64,000 nt of DNA, from assembly GCF_013248975.1 (NCBI RefSeq), contig NZ_JABRWH010000001.1, forward strand, positions 868,001-932,000, in the 5' to 3' direction. Each line of letters starts with the position of its first letter. Within the stretch, counting starts at the first letter, position 1. The notes below the pieces were generated by a model. That model searched no databases, had not been told where the DNA came from, and was given only the letters and a program-made list of their open reading frames with translations. This stretch comes from Neobacillus endophyticus (lineage in GTDB: Bacteria; Bacillota; Bacilli; Bacillales; Cytobacillaceae). The position numbers and the translations under genes are program-made. This document shows positions 34,393 through 42,156 of this stretch, piece by piece.

Positions 34393-34991
34393 AATGTTTC
34401 CACCATTTCTTCCATAAAAATCTTTCCATCTTGCCAAATCATTTTGTCCGTTATTCGGGATTTCATATAGTGCAGGTAATATTGTGCAGGAGGGGCGGGA
34501 AAGTAGGAAAGTATTCGTGCGGAATCAATCAGCGGTTTTGTTTCGTTGAAAACATAAGCACGGTAGCTGCTCCACGGATATCCTTCCGGGGCTGTCACCA
34601 TTCCTGCCGTGACTGGGTTTAAATGAATGTACTTGCTTACATCAATTTCATATTCGGGAGAATTCAGTAATTCTGCTCCATAACGTTTGTCAAACACGTG
34701 ACCCGAGAAATCATATTTTTTATTGAAAAATTTTGCGTACTTTGTATTAAGATGTTTCATAATGATTGGGAGAGGTGTTTCGCATGTCTCGATCTGGAGA
34801 TGTGTATGATTGGTCATTAAACAATAACTGTGAAGAATAAAGGGGTATTTGTCTTTGGCTTCTTCTAAAATGGCAAAGTATCTCTCATAATCCTCATCCT
34901 CCATAAATAGTGGGCTTTTCCTAATCCCCCTGCTCGTCACATGATACATTGCACCGGCAAACCATGTTCGAACCTGACGTACCAACTTCAA
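34377..34991 (-). CDS. RAYT-type (REP-associated tyrosine transposase-like) HUH protein
   Basis: 204 residues of the Y1 transposase/RAYT family: WFAGAMYHVTSRGIRKSPLF at the N-terminus, MTNHTHLQIE carrying the HxH metal motif, and VSKYIHLNPVTAGMV with the catalytic Tyr, followed by YPWSSYRAYV typical of RAYTs. Such enzymes nick single-stranded DNA at hairpins and are linked with REP elements. The gene is complete. No flanking IS200 ends were seen; instead it runs into comM and has a partial GTGTCAGGCACC copy 66 bases upstream, which makes it the natural candidate for handling that repeat family (inference). Start is TTG 34991 or TTG 34985 behind AAAGGAG. Confidence 0.88.
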   Translation of the reverse strand: MKLVRQVRTWFAGAMYHVTSRGIRKSPLFMEDEDYERYFAILEEAKDKYPFILHSYCLMTNHTHLQIETCETPLPIIMKHLNTKYAKFFNKKYDFSGHVFDKRYGAELLNSPEYEIDVSKYIHLNPVTAGMVTAPEGYPWSSYRAYVFNETKPLIDSARILSYFPAPPAQYYLHYMKSRITDKMIWQDGKIFMEEMVETLCGPK

Positions 34992-35057
34992 TCACTCCTT
35001 TAATTTTATTTGAAATGTTTTACTAAAAACAATTGGCACTGTGGCTTTCTTTTTAAT

Positions 35058-35072
35058 GGTGTCAGGCACCAT
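35058..35072 (+). repeat. GTGTCAGGCACC half element upstream of the RAYT gene
   Basis: GGTGTCAGGCACCAT only; the palindrome partner is missing. The rest of 34992-35428 is AT-rich and holds no supported gene. Confidence 0.8.
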
Positions 35073-35428
35073 CCCTTAATTTTTATTATACAGAGTTCCA
35101 ACCATCATTTTACATAATTCGCAAATTTGTCGAAAATTGATCAGATTGATTTTCTAAGTCATTCGACGAAATTCCCCAGGAAATATGTATTTCTCATCGT
35201 TTTGATACTTCTGGAGTAAAATAAGGATAAAGTTCCTTCAACTTCCATCATATTTCTACATTCTCTTAAAATATTTAATTCGATTAAATCAGCGTTTTTT
35301 CCAGTTCAAGGAAAAAAAGAATGTCGAAATTCCCTTCACAGAACTATAAATACCGTTTAATATAAAAATAGAAAATTTAGGATATCAAAATATAAAGAGA
35401 TATCTGGATTTAATAGACAATAAGGAGC

Positions 35429-35485
35429 GTGAAAAACAAGGAAGAGGAAGCCATTTATAGGCTGAGCTGCCTTAGATTGAAATGA
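35429..35485 (+). CDS. 18-residue leader peptide overlapping the amidase start
   Basis: GTG 35429 follows AAGGAGC and reads MKNKEEEAIYRLSCLRLK to TGA at 35483-35485. The TGA overlaps the amidase ATG (ATGA). The amidase ATG has no ribosome binding site of its own, so its translation probably depends on this leader. Chance cannot be excluded, but the strong site and exact overlap favour translational coupling. Confidence 0.5.
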   Translation: MKNKEEEAIYRLSCLRLK

Positions 35486-37362
35486 ACAAACTTGTAAGAG
35501 ACTTTGCGTGGAAAAGAAAACTAGTATTTTTACTAGCCGTTTTGGTACTTGCGTTTGGATATGGAACTTCCCATTCTTATGCAAGCAGTATCACTGGCTG
35601 GAAGTTGGTAAATGGGAAATGGTACTACTTACAAAACCAAACTCCTGTGAAGGGCTGGAAACTCGTTGGAAACCAGTGGTATTATATGGATACAAACGGA
35701 GTTATGAAGACTGGCTGGTTATTCAACAATGGCAAATGGTACTTCTTGCAAAATAGTGGGGCCATGAAAACTGGATGGCTCTTTACGGGCGGGAAATGGT
35801 ACTTTTTAGATGCAAGCGGAGTAATGAAAACAGGGTGGCTTCAGCAGGGTACTACATGGTATTATCTGCAAAACAGCGGAGCCATGCAAACTGGGTGGCT
35901 CCAGTTTGGCTCCAACAAGTACTATTTTAAAACAAGCGGGGCACGAGGCTCGGGACTGCAAACGATTGATAAAAAAGTTTATTATTTTAATAGCTCAGGG
36001 GTTATGCAGTCCAATCAATGGATAGAAGTAAACGGGAAGAAGTATTTCCTTCAAACCGATGGTTCAGCTGCTGCAGGACCTACTACTATTGAAGGCAAAA
36101 CCTATTTTTTTAACATGGATGGAAGCCTAGCTGCAGGCTGGGGAACCAGCGGAAATGACCGCTATTTAACGAATAATGATGGGATCATCCAAACCGGATG
36201 GCAAACATTGGACGGGAAGAAATATTATTTTGACCAAAATGGTGTGATGGAGACAGGATGGTTCCAGGATCAAGGCAAAACATACTATTTTGATACTAAC
36301 GGTGCCATGACAATTGGTGAAAAAACCATTGGCGATAATGGCTATTATTTCAATCAAGATGGGACACTTTTTTCTAATGGCTGGACAAGTGCCGACAGCC
36401 CAAAATACTATGCCAATCAGAATGGTGAACTGCAAAAAGCATGGCTTCAACTAAATGGCTTTTGGTATTACTTCGGCAGTGATTACTCCATGAAAACCGG
36501 ATGGGTGCTAGACGGCGGGAAATGGTACTACTTAAACAGCCAGGGACAAATGCAAACTGGATGGCTCGTCTACAACAATGCTAAATATTATTTGAATTCA
36601 AATGGGACTATGCAAACTGGATGGTGGCAGAATCAAGACAACTGGTATTACTTCGGCTCTTCAGGTGCCTTGAAAACAGGCTGGTTCTTGATAGATGACG
36701 CGTGGTACTATTCTGATGCCAATGGAGTCAGACAGTCAGGCACAGTCACTATAAATGGAAAAGAATACTTATTTACCTCAGATGGTGTTTGGATTTCAGA
36801 AACTGGAGATTTAACTGGCAAAACGATTGTCCTCGACCCTGGTCATGGCGGCTATGACAGCGGGGCTACCGGTGGAGGAGTTTACGAAAAGGATATTAAT
36901 CTGCAAGTAAGTTTGAAGTTTGCCGACCTGCTTAGATCTCATGGAGCAACCGTTTATATGACACGAAGCACGGACGTTTTTGTAACATTGGATGGACGAG
37001 TGGAATACTCTAATTCTATTAAACCAGATGCGTTTATAAGTATTCACGTCAATTCTTCAACAAGCGCAAGCGCAAGTGGGATTGAAACGTATTATAATTC
37101 TGTAGACGGGGTCATGCCGGCCCAAAGCACGGAGCTTGCAGATTGCCTTGAATCTCAACTTATTAAAACAACCGGCGCTGTAACCAGAGGTATTAAGGAT
37201 GAAAGTTTCCGGGTAATAAGAGGCAATAACGCCCCTGCCGTTCTAGTAGAAATCGGCTTTATCACTAACGATCAAGAACGGGCAAATCTGCTAAGCAACA
37301 GCTACCAAAGCGAACTTTGCACCGGGCTCCTTAACGGTCTTGGGAATTTCCTCCATCAATAA
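35482..37362 (+). CDS. Secreted N-acetylmuramoyl-L-alanine amidase (Amidase_3) with about 19 wall-binding repeats
   Basis: 626 residues. Signal peptide with basic n-region (WKRKL) and a cleavage site near SYAS. About 19 choline-binding-type repeats (GWKLVNGKWYYL, GWLFNNGKWYFL and so on) occupy residues 38-435, several degenerate. The catalytic domain is C-terminal: IVLDPGHGGYDSGATGGG (first zinc His), VYEKDINLQ (zinc Glu), SIHVNSS (second zinc His) and VLVEIGFITN (catalytic Glu). LytC/CwlC-type amidase cutting the MurNAc-L-Ala bond. The start ATG lacks a ribosome binding site and overlaps an upstream leader ORF. Confidence 0.93.
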   Translation: MNKLVRDFAWKRKLVFLLAVLVLAFGYGTSHSYASSITGWKLVNGKWYYLQNQTPVKGWKLVGNQWYYMDTNGVMKTGWLFNNGKWYFLQNSGAMKTGWLFTGGKWYFLDASGVMKTGWLQQGTTWYYLQNSGAMQTGWLQFGSNKYYFKTSGARGSGLQTIDKKVYYFNSSGVMQSNQWIEVNGKKYFLQTDGSAAAGPTTIEGKTYFFNMDGSLAAGWGTSGNDRYLTNNDGIIQTGWQTLDGKKYYFDQNGVMETGWFQDQGKTYYFDTNGAMTIGEKTIGDNGYYFNQDGTLFSNGWTSADSPKYYANQNGELQKAWLQLNGFWYYFGSDYSMKTGWVLDGGKWYYLNSQGQMQTGWLVYNNAKYYLNSNGTMQTGWWQNQDNWYYFGSSGALKTGWFLIDDAWYYSDANGVRQSGTVTINGKEYLFTSDGVWISETGDLTGKTIVLDPGHGGYDSGATGGGVYEKDINLQVSLKFADLLRSHGATVYMTRSTDVFVTLDGRVEYSNSIKPDAFISIHVNSSTSASASGIETYYNSVDGVMPAQSTELADCLESQLIKTTGAVTRGIKDESFRVIRGNNAPAVLVEIGFITNDQERANLLSNSYQSELCTGLLNGLGNFLHQ

Positions 37363-37375
37363 TCATCACATCACC

Positions 37376-37411
37376 AAAACCGCCTTCACATTTATCGTGA
37401 GGGCGGTTTTT
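37376..37411. terminator. Bidirectional terminator
   Basis: AAAACCGCC and GGCGGTTTTT with an inner TCAC/GTGA pairing; overlaps the stop of the convergent kinase gene. Confidence 0.85.
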
Positions 37412-38828
37412 CATTTAAGCAAATGCGGAATACCGCTCCTCCCTGCTTGCCGTTGCCTGCCTGAATAGTGCCGCCGTGACCTTCGATGATGGCTTTCGTG
37501 ATAGCGAGCCCAATTCCTGAACCTCCTTCCTGCCCGCTGTAGAAGCGCTGAAAGACTTTTCCTTCCTCTCCCTTTGCCAATCCAGGTCCGTCATCTATTA
37601 CTTCGATGATGAGGGTTTCTGTTAGTGCTTTATCTTGCTCGTTTTTCCCTTGGGTTCGATTCGACTCACGTTTAATTTTTTCATCCGGCCGCACACCCTT
37701 AGCCTCAAAAAGACTTCTGATCATCACAACAGAGTTCGCATAGCGGACAGCATTCCCCAACAGATTAATGAGGGCGCGAACTATTTTTTCCCGATCAACA
37801 TTCACTTTTAAAGTATCTGGCACTTTACACTCCACTACTATGTCAATCCCCTTCTGTGCTGCTAGGCCGCCAACACTTTGCACGGCTTCCTGGATCACTG
37901 TCTCCAACTGCTCAGGTTTAATGGTAAAGCTCTCCTCTACACTCTCTAGCTTCGCCAAATACGTGATGCCTTCTACAATCCGTTTCAACCGCTGGCTTTC
38001 AGCAATTATGACATTCAAGCTCTTATTTACATCCACGCCAGTCACAATTCCATCTAAAATTCCTTCTGCATTCCCTTGAATGGCCATTAACGGCGTTTTC
38101 AATTCATGTGATGCATTCTGAAAGAATACCTTTTGATCTTCATCATACTTCTTCAGCCTGCGCGACAAGGCATTAAAGCTCTCCGCCAATTCACCGATTT
38201 CATCATTTGTTTGAAGACGGATTTCCCTATTTGCCCTTTTCAGCGAAAATTGTTTCATTTGTTCTGTCAGCATTCGAATCGGCCTCGTCAGCCCTCTTTG
38301 GAAAAATAACCCCAAGATCACGGCAATTAATGCAGAAATAATCAAACTGACAATTTGCGACCGGCGCATCAGCTGATTAAGCTCCTGAACTTGGTCGAGT
38401 CTGGCAACGAGCGTTACATAGCCTTTTGGCATTCCATTTTTCGCAGAAATTACTGCTGTTTTCGAAACGAATTTCTGCCCTGCCCCGTTGCTTTGCTGGA
38501 GGACATCCACTAGCGTCCCGCCTCTAAAATCCGTATAGATGACGGTCTGATCCCCAGTCCAAATGATCATTTTAGCCGACATTAACCGTTCTGTCACAGC
38601 AAGAGCTTTTCGATTCTTCAACTTCTTGCGGACAGCCTCCCTTGAAAGAGCTGTTTTATCAAGAAGTCCACTGACCACTTTTGCTTCTTTCTGCAGCTGC
38701 AGCTCAGTTTCATGGAGCAAATAGCGTTCTGAGATAAAATGGAAGGAAAAGCTAGTGATGAAAAAAATGCTAATAATTAAGATAAAGTAAGTGAATAATA
38801 GCTTAGATCCGATTTTCACGCTGCTCAC
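37392..38828 (-). CDS. Sensor histidine kinase (HAMP, HisKA, HATPase)
   Basis: 478 residues. Transmembrane helix 1 at the N-terminus, an extracellular sensing domain of about 130 residues, helix 2 near residue 165 (SLIISALIAVILGLFF), then HAMP (RPIRMLTEQMKQFS), HisKA with NASHELKTPLMAIQGN, and HATPase_c with LINLLGNAVRYAN, DDGPGLAKGEEG and GSGIGLAITKAI. A basic insertion (about 25 residues around KIKRESNRTQGKNEQDK) interrupts the ATPase domain before the G1 box. Overlaps the upstream regulator gene by four bases. Ligand unknown. Confidence 0.9.
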   Translation of the reverse strand: MSSVKIGSKLLFTYFILIISIFFITSFSFHFISERYLLHETELQLQKEAKVVSGLLDKTALSREAVRKKLKNRKALAVTERLMSAKMIIWTGDQTVIYTDFRGGTLVDVLQQSNGAGQKFVSKTAVISAKNGMPKGYVTLVARLDQVQELNQLMRRSQIVSLIISALIAVILGLFFQRGLTRPIRMLTEQMKQFSLKRANREIRLQTNDEIGELAESFNALSRRLKKYDEDQKVFFQNASHELKTPLMAIQGNAEGILDGIVTGVDVNKSLNVIIAESQRLKRIVEGITYLAKLESVEESFTIKPEQLETVIQEAVQSVGGLAAQKGIDIVVECKVPDTLKVNVDREKIVRALINLLGNAVRYANSVVMIRSLFEAKGVRPDEKIKRESNRTQGKNEQDKALTETLIIEVIDDGPGLAKGEEGKVFQRFYSGQEGGSGIGLAITKAIIEGHGGTIQAGNGKQGGAVFRICLNEKPPSR

Positions 38829-39502
38829 TCATCCATTCGATACCCATATCCCCAAATGGTCGACAATTCCACTTTGGATTGGTTCACTTCCAGTTTTTTT
38901 CGGATTCTTTTCACCAGGTCGTCAATCAGCCGGCCATCTCCGGCATATTCATAGCCCCAGATAAACTCCAGCAATTCTTCCCGAGTAAATGGTTTGCCCT
39001 TGTTTTGGGACAAAAATACGAACAGCTCATACTCTTTTGTTGTCAATTTCATTTCCTGTCCGTCCTTTTCAATGTATCTTCTATCCAGGTCAATGAATAC
39101 GTCTCGGATTTTTAATGTGCGCGTGCTGGTATTCACCATTTTTTCCATTCGTTTAAAAATATTTTTAATCCGGACCATTAATTCCCTTGGGCTGAACGGT
39201 TTTGTTAAATAATCATCCCCTCCGAGTTCCAGCCCCAAAATACGGTCAAACTCCCCATCCCTTGCTGATACAAAAATAATCGGGATATCGCTTGCGGTAC
39301 GGATTTTTTTACAGAGCTCAAGACCATCCAAATGTGGCATCATAATGTCGATAATCAGCAGATCCGGCTTCAGTCTCTGCATCTCCTCATAGACATTTCG
39401 GCCATCTGAAAAAAGTGTTACTTTATAGCCTTCACTTTCTATATACTTTTGTAAAATGTCTCGGATGTTTTTTTCGTCATCGATGACAAAGATATGCTTC
39501 AT
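38825..39502 (-). CDS. OmpR-family response regulator
   Basis: 225 residues. Receiver domain with VIDDEKNIRDIL, phospho-acceptor LLIIDIMMPHLDG, FVSARD and LTKPFSPREL; C-terminal winged helix with LTTKEYELFVFLSQNKGKPF and VDDLVKRIRKKLE-type recognition region (LIDDLVKRIRKKLE). Forms a two-gene operon with the kinase; the exported coiled-coil gene 72 bases upstream on the same strand may be part of the regulated unit. Confidence 0.92.
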   Translation of the reverse strand: MKHIFVIDDEKNIRDILQKYIESEGYKVTLFSDGRNVYEEMQRLKPDLLIIDIMMPHLDGLELCKKIRTASDIPIIFVSARDGEFDRILGLELGGDDYLTKPFSPRELMVRIKNIFKRMEKMVNTSTRTLKIRDVFIDLDRRYIEKDGQEMKLTTKEYELFVFLSQNKGKPFTREELLEFIWGYEYAGDGRLIDDLVKRIRKKLEVNQSKVELSTIWGYGYRMDE

Positions 39503-39536
39503 AATCGTTTCACCTCAACTTCATTATATATGAAAG

Positions 39537-39565
39537 AAGAGATAGCGCAGTACCACTATCTCTTC
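39537..39565 (-). terminator. Possible terminator after the exported coiled-coil gene
   Basis: GAAGAGATAG and CTATCTCTTC form a 10-bp stem; the minus-strand T tract (CTTTCAT) is short, so partial read-through to the two-component genes is possible. Confidence 0.5.
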
Positions 39566-39574
39566 AGGAATACC

Positions 39575-40105
39575 TTATTTTAGAATGGAAATTAACTGAT
39601 CTAAATCCGCAGATACTTGATTCAATTTATCATTAATTTGTTGCGCTGTTGAGATGACTGTCTGATATTCTTCGCTGGCATCACCGCCATTTTTCAAAGT
39701 CTGTTTCAATGTCTTTGCTTCGCTCCGCTGGGATTTTAAAAGTGGCTTAAGCTGCTCACGAAGACCCTTAATTTGTTGTTTTACTGCTCTCGCCTGTTTT
39801 AATTTCTCTTTATCGCCGCTCTGTTTGACCGCAATCTCCAAATCCAACAGCTGATCACGCTTTGACAGAATTTGTTTCTTTAATTCAAGACGATCCTCCC
39901 GCAGCTGATTCAATTGATGAATTTGCGTTTTATATTGGCTCACCACCTGAAGCCTCTTCCCTAAATGGCCAGCTTGAGCACTAGTAGTAACCTGGGACGA
40001 ATCACTTGAAGTCGACGTCGCCGCATACACCCCATGGACACCATAAGCACCTCCCAGTAGCATCACAGCCCCAACACCTGCAATCAAACCTTTCTTCACA
40101 TTCAT
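39575..40105 (-). CDS. Exported coiled-coil protein
   Basis: 176 residues from ATG 40105, with GGAG upstream. Signal peptide (VKKGLIAGVGAVMLLGGAYG ... VYA), a short Ser/Thr-rich spacer, then an almost entirely helical Lys/Gln/Leu-rich region (LNQLREDRLELKKQIL, QIKGLREQLKPLLKSQ). No catalytic motif. It lies upstream of a two-component system and could be its sensor partner or target; this is inference. General layout recalls small Spy-like periplasmic helical proteins, but no family signature is seen. Confidence 0.75.
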   Translation of the reverse strand: MNVKKGLIAGVGAVMLLGGAYGVHGVYAATSTSSDSSQVTTSAQAGHLGKRLQVVSQYKTQIHQLNQLREDRLELKKQILSKRDQLLDLEIAVKQSGDKEKLKQARAVKQQIKGLREQLKPLLKSQRSEAKTLKQTLKNGGDASEEYQTVISTAQQINDKLNQVSADLDQLISILK

Positions 40106-40217
40106 CAACCAACACTCCTTTCAACATGTCCTGCTTACAAATTCAAGTATAACCACTGGACCCGGCAAAACTTCGGAAGATATGTGTGAAAAGTATGTGA
40201 AAATGAGTTTTGAAAAT

Positions 40218-40263
40218 TGGTGCCTGACACCATTGGTGGACAATTGTCCTCCTAGGGTGGACA
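40218..40263. repeat. GTGTCAGGCACC element, variant form, between divergent genes
   Basis: GGTGCCTGACACC then GGTGGACAATTGTCC and GGGTGGACA. Strong composition flip: 10 G / 48 C in 40021-40140 and 32 G / 8 C in 40321-40440. Confidence 0.85.
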
Positions 40264-40355
40264 CGTTGTATTTAAAAAAGTTTTAGGGTTTGAGAGATAT
40301 ATCACATATTTTGTTCGACTGATAATTTAAAATATTTTAAAATCGATGAAATTGG

Positions 40356-42020
40356 GTGAGTGTGTTGGTAAGTAAAGGAGTTAGGAATTCTATTGCGTTT
40401 GAGTCGTTTCGTATTCTTGGGGTAGATTGCGTTTTTAGCTGCAGTCATCATGGGATTATTCCACCTGAGGAATCGGGTATCCGGTGTTGTTTATTGCAAA
40501 ATGAGCAGTCTGCTGTTCACGCTGCAGATGGTTATGCCCGGGCAACTGGAAGACCGGGGGTCGTTTTTCTGACAACAGCAGCGGGGATTACAAATAGTAT
40601 TACAGGGATCGCAACAGCCTACAGCGACTCTGTGCCACTTGTTGTGATTGCCGGAACACCATTAAACCCAAGCAATAGTCAAACAGCACAAGAGTTAGAT
40701 ATCATAGGCATGACCATGCCGATTACAAAGTACTCTTTCCCTATAAATGATTTAGATACCCTCCAGCCAGAGCTAAAAAAAGCCCTGGAAATGTCCACGA
40801 ATGGAAGACCTGGGCCAGTATTAATTGAAATAACGAAAAACAACATCGGGAGTCCCACCCGTGAAGAACCGGGGAAAGTCCTTCCTTCAAAACAGGACAT
40901 CCCACAAAAGAGATGGATGGATATTGCCAAGGAATGGATGGAAAAAGCAAAAAAACCCGTCCTTTTTATCGGCGGCGGGGTTATCTCATCAGGAGCAGCG
41001 ATTGATTTAAGAGAAATCGTAAAGCATTCGCGGATTCCGGTTGTCAGCTCCTTGATGGGAATCGGCGCAATGGAGGCTGGCAATCCTTTATTTCTTGGGA
41101 TGCTTGGCATGCACGGAACCTATGCAGCCAATAAAGCGGTGCATCACTGTGATCTTTTAATCAGTATAGGGGTTCGCTTCAGTGACCGCGTTACTGGAAA
41201 GGTGAGTAGTTTTTCACCGAATTCCAAAAAGATTCACGTCGATATCGATCCTGCCGAAATTAATAAAATCATTCCCGCTGACCTGCCTATTGTCAGCGAC
41301 GCAAAAGAATTTCTTTTTCAATTAAAAGACAAACTGGACTATGAACAGATAAGGAAACATGCAGATGACTGGGTCAATGAAGCGGTAGATTGGAAACGGA
41401 CTGTGCCACGTTTTGACAAATCTAACTGTTTCTTAAGCCCACAGACCGTGATTCAAACCCTGGCCAAGTATTCCGGTGACGAAACCATTGTCGTAACAGA
41501 TGTTGGGCAACACCAAATTTGGACGGCTCACCATTACCGCTTTTCAAAGCCGAGGACCTTTTTAAGTTCAGGCGGCTTAGGGACAATGGGTTATGGGCTG
41601 CCTGCAGCAATTGGCGCAGCGGCTGCTTTCCCAGAAAAAACCATTCTCTGTGTTTCCGGTGATGGCAGCTTTCAAATGAATCTAAAAGAATTGGTGACAG
41701 CGGTCAAATACGAACTGCCGCTAAAAATGGCGATTTTAAATAACGGCTATCTTGGTATGGTGCGCCAATGGCAGGAGTTGTTCTACAACGGCCGCTATTC
41801 GGCCGTCAAATTAAGCTCCCCTCATTTTTCCAAACTAGCCGAAGCCTATGGCATTCCAGGTTATTATGCTCATTCCAGCCAAGAAGCACAGCAGGTGATT
41901 GAGGCTGGATTAAAGCATCATGGGCCTGTATTGATGGAATTCAATGTGGTCGAAGAGGAGAACGTTTATCCGATTGTGCCGCCAAATCACAGTAACCATC
42001 AGCTAATTTTATCGCGCTAA
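40356..42020 (+). CDS. Acetolactate synthase-like TPP enzyme
   Basis: 554 residues. Catalytic Glu in QNEQSAVHAADGYARATGRP, GRPGPVLIEI, central FAD/ADP-binding-like domain (GGGVISSGAAIDLREI), and the TPP motif GDGSFQMNLKEL ... NNGYLGMVRQWQELFYNGRY, as in the IlvB catalytic subunit. No regulatory subunit (ilvN) follows. The N-terminal region before the catalytic Glu (VFSCSHHGIIPPEESGIRCC) departs from the usual FGxPGGAxLPxYDAL block and seems a few residues short, so activity is uncertain. Start uncertain: GTG 40356, or TTG 40365 behind GGGTGA. Confidence 0.82.
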   Translation: MSVLVSKGVRNSIAFESFRILGVDCVFSCSHHGIIPPEESGIRCCLLQNEQSAVHAADGYARATGRPGVVFLTTAAGITNSITGIATAYSDSVPLVVIAGTPLNPSNSQTAQELDIIGMTMPITKYSFPINDLDTLQPELKKALEMSTNGRPGPVLIEITKNNIGSPTREEPGKVLPSKQDIPQKRWMDIAKEWMEKAKKPVLFIGGGVISSGAAIDLREIVKHSRIPVVSSLMGIGAMEAGNPLFLGMLGMHGTYAANKAVHHCDLLISIGVRFSDRVTGKVSSFSPNSKKIHVDIDPAEINKIIPADLPIVSDAKEFLFQLKDKLDYEQIRKHADDWVNEAVDWKRTVPRFDKSNCFLSPQTVIQTLAKYSGDETIVVTDVGQHQIWTAHHYRFSKPRTFLSSGGLGTMGYGLPAAIGAAAAFPEKTILCVSGDGSFQMNLKELVTAVKYELPLKMAILNNGYLGMVRQWQELFYNGRYSAVKLSSPHFSKLAEAYGIPGYYAHSSQEAQQVIEAGLKHHGPVLMEFNVVEEENVYPIVPPNHSNHQLILSR

Positions 42021-42031
42021 AAATGAAATAG

Positions 42032-42062
42032 AACTACTCTTTAACGAGTGGTTTTTTTTTCA
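42032..42062 (+). terminator. Terminator after the acetolactate synthase-like gene
   Basis: AACTACTC, short loop, GAGTGGTT followed by a run of T. Confidence 0.85.
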
Positions 42063-42156
42063 GTCTTTTTTATTAGTGACATTTGCGAGCAGACTGCGTT
42101 AGTATATTTTTAATAGAATGGTTGATCTGTAAAAATTTACAAAAGGGGAAAAACTC

